From Oscillospiraceae bacterium (GTDB taxonomy: Bacteria > Bacillota > Clostridia > Oscillospirales > Ruminococcaceae): DNA of 64,000 bases. The notes beneath the pieces are model-generated. The model searched no databases, was not told where the DNA came from, and was given only the letters and a program-made list of their open reading frames with translations. Of this stretch, positions 8,834-16,933 are shown piece after piece (the stretch's first letter is position 1; each line of letters starts with the position of its first letter). Location of the stretch: contig JAKSPJ010000012.1 of NCBI GenBank assembly GCA_024404915.1, positions 16,871-80,870 of the forward strand. Reading direction: 5' to 3'. The position numbers and the translations under genes were made by a program.

Positions 8834-9875
8834 TTGAATTCTCCGTCCTTCTCGTTTGTTTTATTAGAACTTGCAGTGGTTTTGGTGACAGCTTTCTAAA
8901 GTTGAAATGATCAGAATACCTGAAAGTTCTCTTCAGATTTGAGTTTGTGTGAAATGAATTGATTGAGATAGTGGCAGTTGCAGTTGTAGTGCCGTACCAT
9001 CTGCCGGTGGTAGTAGCTACAGTGGTAGTAGCTGCAGTGGTAGTACCGTACCACCTGCCGGTGGTAGTAGCTGCAGTTGTAGTGCCGTACCATCTGCCGG
9101 TGGTGGTAGCTGCAGTTGTAGTGCCGTACCATCTGCCGGTGGTGGTAGCTGCAGTGGTAGTGCCGTACCATCTGCCGGTAGTGGTAGCTGCAGTTGTAGT
9201 GCCGGACCATCTGCCGGTAGTGGTAGCTGTTGTAGTGCCGGACCATCTGCTGGTGATGGTAGCTGCAGTTGTAGTACCGTACCATCTGCCGGTGGTGGTA
9301 GCTGCAGTGGTAGTGCCGGACCATCTGCTGGTGATGGTTGCTGCAGTGGTAGTTATAGTCGTAGTGGTGCCGTACCATCTGGTAGTCGTAATTGTAGTTT
9401 TGATCGTAGTAGTGGTCATGATCTGTGTAGAGTGTGCTGTAGTGGGGCTGGTCTGTGCAGAGAGTATGGTTGTGGGATTGCTCTGCGTGGTGCGTGTGGT
9501 AGTATTATTATTTGTCTGCTGTGCCTGTGTGGATGTCTGCACGGTACTGGTGTGGGATTCTGTTTCCCTTGTTGTAACAGAAACACTGTTTTCTGTCTGC
9601 AATGGCGTTGTATATGTTGTCATCATACTTGTAACTATTGTGCTTCCGCTGGCTGTGGTTTCCGATTGCACCACATCGGGATTGCTGACTTCCACAGGAA
9701 CTGATTTCAACATGGGATACAGCACCGCAAGCATACCGATGACAATGCAGGCAGCCACACTGGAGATGACTGTCCAAACTATTTTATTTTGTCTGACGGT
9801 CGGAATGGCAAAGGCGCTGTCCAGTGTTTCATCAGGTAAATCATTCATCAGATTGAGTAGTCTTTCTGCATTCAC
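8820..9875 (-). CDS. Putative anti-sigma factor with Thr-rich RW[YS]G repeat ectodomain
   Basis: 351 residues. The N-terminus (about 1-31, NDLPDETLDSAF) is cytosolic and short, followed by one membrane helix (about 32-54). The outside portion is almost wholly Thr/Ser, with ten repeats of the RWYGTTTAATTTG / RWSGTTTA type across about 135 residues. No globular sensor domain is visible. It begins at GTG 9875, overlapping the sigma gene by 4 bp (GTGA), with AAGGAGGG supplied by the sigma gene's last codons. Position and topology argue for a membrane anti-sigma factor, although I cannot see a zinc anti-sigma motif. The final 48 residues are low-complexity, and the reading frame there could have shifted through repeat slippage. 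Evenly spaced Trp/Tyr in an O-glycosylation-prone stretch could bind wall or plant glycan (speculation). Confidence 0.7.
   Translation of the reverse strand: MNAERLLNLMNDLPDETLDSAFAIPTVRQNKIVWTVISSVAACIVIGMLAVLYPMLKSVPVEVSNPDVVQSETTASGSTIVTSMMTTYTTPLQTENSVSVTTRETESHTSTVQTSTQAQQTNNNTTTRTTQSNPTTILSAQTSPTTAHSTQIMTTTTIKTTITTTRWYGTTTTITTTAATITSRWSGTTTAATTTGRWYGTTTAATITSRWSGTTTATTTGRWSGTTTAATTTGRWYGTTTAATTTGRWYGTTTAATTTGRWYGTTTAATTTGRWYGTTTAATTTVATTTGRWYGTTTATATISINSFHTNSNLKRTFRYSDHFNFRKLSPKPLQVLIKQTRRTENSNETV
8985..9384 (-). repeat. Tandem repeat (about 39 bp unit) coding for RW[YS]G-Thr units
   Basis: About ten head-to-tail units of roughly 39 bp (some 36 or longer) with the core plus-strand pattern gtaccatctgccggtggt. 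All lie in phase with the anti-sigma reading frame, and the units are nearly identical, so copy number is likely to vary between strains by slippage. Confidence 0.85.
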
Positions 9876-10423
9876 AGTAATCCCTCCTTTTTCAGGTGCT
9901 TCTGAAGATTCTGCCGAACACGATGCAAAGTTACCTTCACATTATTCTCTGACAAATGATACTCTTCTGCAATATCTGCAATGGAACACAATCGCCAATA
10001 CCGTTTCATAAACAATTCTTTTTTTGTATCGGAAAGTGTATTCAGAAACGCATTTACAGCAGACAGCATTTCCCTGTTTTCCACTTCAGATTCTGTATTA
10101 TTCGATCCCGCCAGTATTTCAGCCAGTTCATCGATTGCGCATTCATATTCTCCGTTTCCACGTTTAACACTGTGTTTTTTGCGGTATTGATCCAGGGCGA
10201 TATTACGCAGTATTCTAAAAATAAAGGCTTTCAGATTTTCAGGGCATGCTGGCGGAATGGCATTCCATATGGCAAGCAGTGTATCATTCCAGCATTCTTC
10301 TGCGTCCTCCTGATTCCGCAGAATATTATAGGCAAATGACATACACATACTGCCGTATTCTGCTTGCATATCGGATAAACCCTGTTCGTCTCTTTGAAAC
10401 AGTCGTTGTACAATATTAGGCAA
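9872..10423 (-). CDS. ECF-type RNA polymerase sigma factor
   Basis: 183 residues with the two ECF regions: sigma region 2 (about 25-90, NILRNQEDAEECWNDTLLAIW and RILRNIALDQYRKK) and region 4 (about 120-178, LSDTKKELFMKRYW with the helix-turn-helix SIADIAEEYHLSENNVKVTLHRVR). It directs RNA polymerase to stress or signal promoters when released from its anti-sigma factor, here the downstream overlapping gene. The start is TTG 10423, with AGTGGAGGTG 8 nt upstream. Its own promoter has the ECF form TGTAAC-N16-CGTC, which indicates autoregulation. Confidence 0.9.
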   Translation of the reverse strand: MPNIVQRLFQRDEQGLSDMQAEYGSMCMSFAYNILRNQEDAEECWNDTLLAIWNAIPPACPENLKAFIFRILRNIALDQYRKKHSVKRGNGEYECAIDELAEILAGSNNTESEVENREMLSAVNAFLNTLSDTKKELFMKRYWRLCSIADIAEEYHLSENNVKVTLHRVRQNLQKHLKKEGLL

Positions 10424-10445
10424 TTTTATACACCTCCACTTATGA

Positions 10446-10471
10446 GACGTAAACAGGAGGAAAAGGTTACA
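10446..10471 (-). promoter_or_regulatory. ECF-type (autoregulatory) promoter
   Basis: Minus-strand TGTAAC (10471-10466), 16-nt spacer, CGTC (10449-10446). This matches the AAC/CGTC form recognised by sigma-W/X/M-like ECF factors and lies just before the ribosome site of the ECF gene itself. Confidence 0.65.
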
Positions 10472-10529
10472 TATCTTCGCATAGATATTTGTGCAGGATA
10501 CCTGGGTTTCTGTTTTGGGACTTTTTCAT

Positions 10530-12737
10530 TTATTGCACAGCAATCCAATCTCTTTTGGCAAGGGCAAGATCCAAGCCGTTAATTTTGCCGTCAGAGTTAT
10601 AATCAAGGGCATTGCCGTTAACATTTTGTCCCATGAGCCATTTTTGCAGTCTGTGGATATATTGCACGGTGAATGCTTCATTATGCAGTGTGCAGGAACA
10701 TTCTTTATCCCCCTCTGCCTGATAGACACGCACATAGTCAATTTGCATTTCAGAAGGAACAGATGCAGCATCCGGTGTAATTCCACCGTCAAAATTGCCG
10801 CCTGCCGCAAGGTTCAGAATAATACAGAATTCCTGGTCAAATGGTGCGTATGGATTATCGGGAGCAGCTGCGGAATACCATTCTTCCGCAGGGATGACAG
10901 AATAGCAGATGCCGTCCACATACCAGCGTATTTTATCCTTTTCCCAGATACAGCTGTAAATATGATAATCGTCAGCGTAAGTTGTATCCTCTGGGAACAG
11001 ATATGTGTTGCCGGTGTTTTTATTCGCAGGCCATGTGCCGCCGTAATGAATGGTACCATAGATTTCATTCTGGACTCTGCCCTTTGCCTCCATTACGTCT
11101 ATTTCACCGGAGGCTGCCCATGTGCCGTAAACATTGTCATTCGGCAGCATCCAGAGGGCAGGCCAGATGCCGTTTCCAACCGGAAGCCTGGCACAGAAAT
11201 CAATGCGCCCATATTTAAAACTGAACTTGTCACGGGAAATGAGCTTTCCGGAGGAATAGGGTGCAGTTCTGTTGGCGTCCTGGGGGAAGATTTTGGGCTC
11301 GCTCAGCAGTTTCAGTGTGAGGACACCATCTTTCACATAGGAATTATCAGGGCTGTCTGTATAATACTCCAGTTCATTGTTGCCCCATCCCCATGTATTG
11401 GGGTCATCTCCCAGATAATAGCCTGTTTCATGGGTCCAGTAATCTGTATTGATAGATGTGCCGCTGAATTCGTCATTCCAGATGAGATTCCATCCCTCAA
11501 GCTTTTCGTCAGGAGAAGATGCCATTTCCAGTTTTTCCACATAGTGGGGGTTGGGCCTTGGTGCGTCTGGATTGCCTGTCAGATGGTATGTAATGTAGTT
11601 TGTGCCGCATGTATGTCCCTTGATGCCGTCCGTAGGATATCCGATGCGGATTTGCATATCCTCTGTAATCGGCTGAAACCAGAGACCATAGATCCCGTCA
11701 GCCCAGTACCCCCACTGATTGGCGGTGCTGGAAAAACTGTATCCGTTATTCCGATAGAGGAACCCGCTTGCGGTATCATCCAGGGAAATCCATTTGCCGT
11801 TTTGCAGCACTTCGTATACAAATGCATCCAGTTCAGACTGCACAGGATATCCGCCGTCAATTTTTGGAAGAGAGATTCCAACAGCGCCTTTTTTGTCTGC
11901 GTTAACAGCGGTATCCCCGGAAACCGTCAGGGTAAATGCGGTTCTTTTCGGTATATCAAATAGAATTGTGTAATCACAGAATGCATCCGGATTGCTTTTT
12001 GACTGTAGACGGATATAGGTTGTTTCCGATACTGTAAACCAATATCCGCCTGGTCCATCCTGGAACTGTCCGAAATTCTGATCATATATCCATCCGCTGG
12101 CAGCATTGTTGTCAAGGTTCATCCAGGTACCATCTTTTGCTTTTACAAACAGCAGCAGATCATCTGCAACCTGTTCATATGTGACAGCTGCATCACCATT
12201 GAATACGGGATATGTGAACCCGGAACCGCCGGTGGCACCTGCTGTTAATACCGGTCCCTGTGTCGGAGTCATGGACTGAATCACAGCTGCATCCAGTTTC
12301 GTGAATTCCAGAGTGTAATTCAGTGTAATTGTCGGATTGGATTTTGATGCCAGCTGAATCTCGGTTGTCTCATCAACCATGAACCAATAGCCTGTAAAAC
12401 CGGCATCAAACCAATGTCCCCAGTTCTGGTTGTAAACAAAAGCATCCAGTGAATCAATATCTTTCCACTGTGTTCCAACCTTGATATTTACCATCAGGTC
12501 ATCTGCGACATCTTCCCAGGAAGCATTTCCTTGGTTGAAGATGGGCATCACAAATCCGTATGAAGCATTTCTGACGCCGGATTCCGAAAGAACAGGACCA
12601 TCATTTGCAGAATAATACTCCATGCTTACGATGGGACTGCCGACAGCCGCAGCAGCCTGCGCTGCATTCATTTCAGGAGCAGGCGCAGACAACATCAATG
12701 CACATGCAGTACAGATACAAATATAACGATAATTCAT
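10530..12737 (-). CDS. GH16 beta-glucanase with three N-terminal repeat modules and dockerin
   Basis: 735 residues. After the signal peptide (about 1-28) come three related aromatic-rich modules of about 115-120 residues, marked by repeated phrases such as FVYNQNWGHW, WIYDQNFGQF, GYWFMV/GYWFTV and ASKSNP/QSKSNP. The GH16 domain follows (about 400-660) with the catalytic motif GEIDVMEA; the nucleophile and acid/base are E545 and E550. The extra residue in EIDVME is the beta-bulge form seen in laminarinases and mixed-linkage glucanases. The C-terminus is an atypical dockerin: the second Ca loop (DYNSDGKINGLDLALAK) is clear and the first is degenerate. ATG 12737 is preferred because AAAGGTG precedes it by 8 nt; an upstream TTG at 12755 is in frame. 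The modules are not a family I recognise and may be glucan binders. Confidence 0.88.
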   Translation of the reverse strand: MNYRYICICTACALMLSAPAPEMNAAQAAAAVGSPIVSMEYYSANDGPVLSESGVRNASYGFVMPIFNQGNASWEDVADDLMVNIKVGTQWKDIDSLDAFVYNQNWGHWFDAGFTGYWFMVDETTEIQLASKSNPTITLNYTLEFTKLDAAVIQSMTPTQGPVLTAGATGGSGFTYPVFNGDAAVTYEQVADDLLLFVKAKDGTWMNLDNNAASGWIYDQNFGQFQDGPGGYWFTVSETTYIRLQSKSNPDAFCDYTILFDIPKRTAFTLTVSGDTAVNADKKGAVGISLPKIDGGYPVQSELDAFVYEVLQNGKWISLDDTASGFLYRNNGYSFSSTANQWGYWADGIYGLWFQPITEDMQIRIGYPTDGIKGHTCGTNYITYHLTGNPDAPRPNPHYVEKLEMASSPDEKLEGWNLIWNDEFSGTSINTDYWTHETGYYLGDDPNTWGWGNNELEYYTDSPDNSYVKDGVLTLKLLSEPKIFPQDANRTAPYSSGKLISRDKFSFKYGRIDFCARLPVGNGIWPALWMLPNDNVYGTWAASGEIDVMEAKGRVQNEIYGTIHYGGTWPANKNTGNTYLFPEDTTYADDYHIYSCIWEKDKIRWYVDGICYSVIPAEEWYSAAAPDNPYAPFDQEFCIILNLAAGGNFDGGITPDAASVPSEMQIDYVRVYQAEGDKECSCTLHNEAFTVQYIHRLQKWLMGQNVNGNALDYNSDGKINGLDLALAKRDWIAVQ

Positions 12738-12897
12738 ATAAAACACCTTTCTCAATAGAATGTGGATATTGTTCTTGTTCAGGGAGAAAAGAGTTTAGCG
12801 CAAGCATTTCAGAAAGCTTGTGCAAAAAGGAGTGTATTTCTCAACGGACAGCGAAATTACATTTTCAAAAGCATTTGTGCCATAAGAGTCGGCCGTA

Positions 12898-13464
12898 TCA
12901 ATAGGAATTCTTATACCATATATGATGATTCTGATACCGAATCAGCAGAATTTCATCCGGAAAGGGCGTGCCGTCACTTTCCAGAATATACTTACCATCT
13001 TCCAGGTAGAATGCAATTTTGTGTCCATCCCGACTGATGTTAAATGCATCTTTCAGATAAACCAGTTTGTATCCTGCGGAAGCATCGATTTTCCGAAAAT
13101 CAGGGAGAAAGATTTTTTTGGACATGGTACTGAGAAATGTAATTATTCCAATGATAATTGATGCAATTACGATGGTCTTCATCGGAACATATCTTCTTCT
13201 GCTGCCATATCGAGGTCTTCTTTTTCCATCGGCAACCATATAGAATCCCATTACCATAGACACAGCACAGGCAGCAATGCTAAGGACAAAGGGAGAAAGC
13301 CAGGATGGCGTATAGAGCGCAGCATCCTTTCTGACCAGTGCCAGAAATTCATAGGGCAAAGGCTGCCAGAGTGAGCATTCTGCGGAAGAAACATATCTTT
13401 GCTCTTCTTTGGAAAGTCCCCGGTCCTTGAATTTCACTATTTTCGAATAAAAATCATATGCCAT
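12898..13464 (-). CDS. Uncharacterised membrane protein, two TM segments
   Basis: 188 residues. The first 50 are soluble and charged (KIVKFKDRGLSKEEQRYVSS), membrane helices lie at about 56-78 and 95-115, and the last 65 residues look like a small beta-rich domain (KLVYLKDAFNISRDGHKIAFYL). I do not recognise a family. The ATG at 13464 follows AAAGGGGA, and a TTGACA-17-TATAAT promoter lies upstream. GH16 follows after 160 bp without a clear terminator, so co-transcription is possible. Confidence 0.7.
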   Translation of the reverse strand: MAYDFYSKIVKFKDRGLSKEEQRYVSSAECSLWQPLPYEFLALVRKDAALYTPSWLSPFVLSIAACAVSMVMGFYMVADGKRRPRYGSRRRYVPMKTIVIASIIIGIITFLSTMSKKIFLPDFRKIDASAGYKLVYLKDAFNISRDGHKIAFYLEDGKYILESDGTPFPDEILLIRYQNHHIWYKNSY

Positions 13465-13510
13465 ATAATTCCCCTTTCATAAGCATTTTATGCATATAAT
13501 AACTCCTTTT

Positions 13511-13539
13511 ATTATATCTGTAAAACGAATCTTTGTCAA
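13511..13539 (-). promoter_or_regulatory. Promoter of the two-TM protein gene
   Basis: Minus-strand TTGACA (13539-13534), 17-nt spacer, TATAAT (13516-13511), about 50 bp before the ATG at 13464. Confidence 0.8.
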
Positions 13540-13627
13540 GCAGAACAGGAAGGAAAACCTCTTTCAGAAATACAGCGAAGAATAAATTATATCATTTGCC
13601 AATATATGTTTCATTGATGAACAGACC

Positions 13628-13656
13628 TTGCATTTTAAATGAATATGTGTTATACT
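13628..13656 (+). promoter_or_regulatory. Promoter of the DUF3592 gene
   Basis: TTGCAT (13628-13633), 17-nt spacer, TATACT (13651-13656), about 50 bp before the ATG at 13709. It is divergent from the promoter at 13511-13539. Confidence 0.7.
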
Positions 13657-13673
13657 AATACACATAACAACAT

Positions 13674-13688
13674 AGTGATAGTATCACT
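13674..13688. promoter_or_regulatory. Palindrome downstream of the DUF3592 promoter, possible operator
   Basis: AGTGATA-g-TATCACT, a perfect 7-bp inverted repeat just after the predicted transcription start and ahead of the ribosome site. It could be a repressor site; no cognate regulator is visible. Confidence 0.35.
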
Positions 13689-13708
13689 GTGAGCAAAAGG
13701 AGGATTCT

Positions 13709-14161
13709 ATGCGTAAAACATTCCAATCCATTATTTTTATTGTTGTGGGTGCTTTGGTTGCAGTCTTCGGACTTACTATGTATGTCAGAGAAAAACAGAT
13801 TGAAACTGTCTGTTCATCCAGTACATCCGGCGTAATTACGGATGTGCGGTCTTTTTCAATCTCCAGACAACGCAAAAAGCATACTAAAAAACCTTCGGTT
13901 TCTTATTCCAAAGAACAATATGTTCCGGAAGCCACCTACACGATCGGTGATATTTCTTATACTGTAGAAGGGGATGGTCTGAATGAACCGGTATCAGAAG
14001 GAGAAACAGTTACAATTATGTATAATCCTTCTGATCCGTCAGAGGCATATATTCTGGACTATTACAACAATGCCTATGGTTTTATAACTCTCTTTGGTGC
14101 AGCGTTTGTCGTTTTGGGAATTCTGGCTGCCGTGGTGAAAAAAGGAAAACGGTATCACTGA
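13709..14161 (+). CDS. DUF3592-like membrane protein
   Basis: 150 residues with a membrane helix at each end (about 8-27 and 123-143) and a small extracytoplasmic beta domain between them. The phrases TSGVITDV, YTIGDISYTVEG and GETVTIMYNPSDPSEAYI are typical of DUF3592 proteins, whose function is unknown. The ATG follows AAAAGGAGGATTCT. The gene stands alone behind its own promoter, and the next gene begins 125 bp downstream. Confidence 0.75.
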   Translation: MRKTFQSIIFIVVGALVAVFGLTMYVREKQIETVCSSSTSGVITDVRSFSISRQRKKHTKKPSVSYSKEQYVPEATYTIGDISYTVEGDGLNEPVSEGETVTIMYNPSDPSEAYILDYYNNAYGFITLFGAAFVVLGILAAVVKKGKRYH

Positions 14162-14286
14162 TCTCATTCAGAAACTCACCGCATGCAGCGGTGGATTTGG
14201 CGTATATCAATTGCTATCTCAATCAGGATACAGTATTTCAGATTGTATCCGAAGGATTTGGAAGAACATCTGAAAGAGGATTCAGC

Positions 14287-15576
14287 ATGAAAAAATATAT
14301 CAAAACGATATCTATATACACTGCTGTGTTTGCAGCTGCGGTTTTCTTGTGCACCTTATTGCTGGTATTATCCGCAATGATTCCCCGTCAGGCAATCAAG
14401 GAAAACATGCAGAGATCATCGGAGTATCTTGCAGGATGTGATTTGTTTACCCGTATCAATGACAATATAAACGGCAGTGTCATTGATCACTATGCAGATA
14501 CTATTCTGTTAGAAATTGCCTATGCTTATGACAGTGAACATCCGTTGAAATCCGTGATGTGGGCGAAATACTATCCATCATTTTTAAAGAGTGAGGTTCA
14601 TGGCCTGATGGGTGAAATAGATGGAACATATACCCCATTTCAGCAATATCTGCGCTATTGGCACGGCTCAACAGTGATTGTACAATGCATGCATCTGTTT
14701 ACCGATTTGCCGGGCATGTATATCTGCAATGCAATTCTTATGGTGCTGTTGACTGCAATTTTGCTATTTGTGCTGTTTCGATATAATGAAAAAGCAATAG
14801 CATTTGGTACCATTCTATCGCTGTGTGCAGTAGGGATCTGGTTTGTCCCGTTATCTCTGGAATATACATGGACGATTCTGATTATGCTGATCGTTTCCAT
14901 TCTGGCTGTTTTTCTGGAGAAAAAGAATAAAGCAGCTGCATTGCCATTCTTATTTTTTATCAGCGGCATCGTCACCAATTATATGGATTTTCTCACGACT
15001 GAAACCCTTTCAATGCTTATGCCCCTTTTATATATCATTGCGCTGCGTCATAAAAGGAGAACAATTTCAAAAAAGGATTGTCTTGATTATGCAAAATATG
15101 CACTGCTCTGGAGTATCGGTTATGTAGGCATGTGGCTGATGAAGTGGGGGATTGCGGCTGTTGTTTTGCGGGAAAATACGATTCCTTATGTGAGTCAGCA
15201 CATCGCAGAACGCCTTGGTGGTCAGGTAGATAATCTTTCTCCTCCCGGATTCCTCGCAGGCGCACTTTATCGCAATATCAAATGTTTGTTTCCTCTGGGA
15301 TATGGAAAAATCGGTTTCCTGGTTGGTCTGCTGCTGATAACAGGGATAATCGCAGCCTTTTTCAGAAAAAAAGAAGGCCGTGATAGATTGTATATAGGTT
15401 GTCTGTTTCTCATTGCATTTGTTCCGTATGTTCGTTTTCTGATTTTGCACAATCATGCATATCTGCACTATTTCTTCACATATCGTGCGCAGGCGGCCGC
15501 TGTGTTTGCTGTTTATCTCATTCTCATGGAATCCGTAGATTGTAAGCTGCCGTATCTGAAGGCATTTATGAAGTGA
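14287..15576 (+). CDS. Polytopic membrane protein, possibly GT-C-like
   Basis: 429 residues with about nine to ten hydrophobic helices. A soluble loop (about 35-130) follows the first helix and contains GCDLFTRINDN, ADTILLEIAY and MWAKYYP. Such a large first loop resembles GT-C fold glycosyltransferases, but I see no decisive catalytic motif, so the function is open. The start is ATG 14287, because GAGG lies just upstream and MKKYIKTIS begins a normal membrane segment; an in-frame ATG at 14191 lacks a ribosome site. No terminator is evident after the DUF3592 gene. Confidence 0.65.
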   Translation: MKKYIKTISIYTAVFAAAVFLCTLLLVLSAMIPRQAIKENMQRSSEYLAGCDLFTRINDNINGSVIDHYADTILLEIAYAYDSEHPLKSVMWAKYYPSFLKSEVHGLMGEIDGTYTPFQQYLRYWHGSTVIVQCMHLFTDLPGMYICNAILMVLLTAILLFVLFRYNEKAIAFGTILSLCAVGIWFVPLSLEYTWTILIMLIVSILAVFLEKKNKAAALPFLFFISGIVTNYMDFLTTETLSMLMPLLYIIALRHKRRTISKKDCLDYAKYALLWSIGYVGMWLMKWGIAAVVLRENTIPYVSQHIAERLGGQVDNLSPPGFLAGALYRNIKCLFPLGYGKIGFLVGLLLITGIIAAFFRKKEGRDRLYIGCLFLIAFVPYVRFLILHNHAYLHYFFTYRAQAAAVFAVYLILMESVDCKLPYLKAFMK

Positions 15577-15775
15577 CAGCGGGTCACCTCCACAAACCTC
15601 AGAATATCGGCAGTTAGTGTATTCGCTGCTGCGGTATCTCTCATGGCATGCAGGCTCTTGAGAATAGTATGTGCAAAAGCATTATTTCCCAAAGCCGCCC
15701 ATAAAATAATATCCTCTTTTTTCAGAGGCGAAGCATCTTATGACGTTTTGCCGGAACATGTGCGCAGAATATCAA
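15577..15775. other. Non-coding stretch
   Basis: Between the membrane protein gene and the terminator at 15776 I see no gene, promoter or repeat that can be supported. Confidence 0.4.
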
Positions 15776-15807
15776 AAACTGACACCTCCGCCGGGAAGTG
15801 TCAGTTT
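15776..15807. terminator. Terminator between convergent genes
   Basis: Ten-bp inverted repeat AAACTGACAC (15776-15785) / GTGTCAGTTT (15798-15807) with a 12-nt loop, and T-rich sequence on either side. It serves the AEC gene on the minus strand and probably the membrane protein gene on the plus strand. Confidence 0.75.
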
Positions 15808-15890
15808 ATTTTATGCCATTTTATCCTTCAAATAATGGTGTGTCTGCTCTTGCCAAAAGATGATTTCAAAGCTCATGTGGCTGCGCTCTT

Positions 15891-16865
15891 TTATCGAATA
15901 CAGATCCATATCATCAAGGGGAATGAAACCAGTGAAAACAGTGTTGTCAGAAAAATTCCCTTAGAAGCAAGCTGTTCATTTCCGTGGTATTCTGTAGCGA
16001 ATAGTGCAGTGGTATTTGCCACGGGCATACAAACCATCAGAAGCAGAGTCGGGGCGAGAATTCTGTCATTGATAAAAGGATGAATGATGTACCAGAATAC
16101 CAAGGGAATGGCGAGCTGACGAACCAGCACATACAGAATCATTTTTACATCGGTAAACATGGTGTTGATTCTGACACCGCTGAGATTTGCGCCCACCACC
16201 ATCATTGCCAGGGGAGAAGTCAGGCTGCCCAGTGTATCACAGGTTTCAGCAATAATGGATGGCAGCGGAATGCGAAAAACAAAAATCAATACACCGACGG
16301 CAGTACACAATACAGCAGGCGTAAGTAGCAGTTTTTTCCATGGCAGTGTTCTCATGGTTTTCATGAGGGAACCATTGCTGTTAGATAAGCTGTTTCCTGA
16401 CATCAGAACCACACCGAATGTATATACAAAGATATTGAACATGCTATTCAGGATAGCTGCATAGAACAGGCCTTCTGTGCCATAAACGGACTGTACCACA
16501 GGAAAACCCATAAAACCGATATTTCCAAAGATGGTCATGAACAGATACACTTTTTTGTCTTGTCTGGAAGGCCGCAGCAGTGCAATGAATATCACAGAAA
16601 GAAAAATCAGAATGATATAGAATGCAAAGGAAACCAGAAACAGTGAACCAACACTATATTTCAGGGAATCCGCCTGTTCCTTTGCCATAAGCATACGGTC
16701 ATAAAATGCATCAATCATCATCATCGGCGTGGTGACATACAGAAGCATTTTAGTCAGTTTTTGTTTGGTGTGAATATCCAATATATTGACTTTGGCCAGA
16801 ATCGTGCCCAGGCAGAGTATGAGAAATAATTTGCACATCTGGTTAATGACCACAGTAATATCCAT
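15891..16865 (-). CDS. AEC family (auxin efflux carrier-type) transporter
   Basis: 324 residues with about ten membrane helices in two five-helix halves. The characteristic phrases are LGTILAKVNILD, TTPMMMIDAF, NIGFMGFPVVQSVYG and SLTSPLAMMVVGANLSGV. Bacterial AEC carriers move organic acids such as malate or other anions; the substrate cannot be read from sequence. The start is ATG 16865, with GAGGG 9 nt upstream; an in-frame GTG at 16880 overlaps that site. The gene lies 68 bp downstream of rarA on the same strand and may be read from it. Confidence 0.88.
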   Translation of the reverse strand: MDITVVINQMCKLFLILCLGTILAKVNILDIHTKQKLTKMLLYVTTPMMMIDAFYDRMLMAKEQADSLKYSVGSLFLVSFAFYIILIFLSVIFIALLRPSRQDKKVYLFMTIFGNIGFMGFPVVQSVYGTEGLFYAAILNSMFNIFVYTFGVVLMSGNSLSNSNGSLMKTMRTLPWKKLLLTPAVLCTAVGVLIFVFRIPLPSIIAETCDTLGSLTSPLAMMVVGANLSGVRINTMFTDVKMILYVLVRQLAIPLVFWYIIHPFINDRILAPTLLLMVCMPVANTTALFATEYHGNEQLASKGIFLTTLFSLVSFPLMIWICIR

Positions 16866-16933
16866 TATGATTTCCCTCACAATACAATTTTGATTTGAAA
16901 ACGCTTGAAAGCTTTACGCTATTTTGTTTATCC

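Noticed and set aside
8985..9384. Regular repeats that could be mistaken for a CRISPR array
   Set aside because: Units are contiguous, have no unique spacers and keep one coding frame; there are no cas genes.
8959..10011. Long plus-strand open frame rich in Val (350 residues) opposite the anti-sigma gene
   Set aside because: It is the mirror of the Thr-repeat DNA, has no ribosome site and ends inside the sigma gene; composition artefact.
15643..16083. 146-residue plus-strand frame
   Set aside because: It runs across a terminator and the antisense of the AEC transporter gene; no ribosome site.
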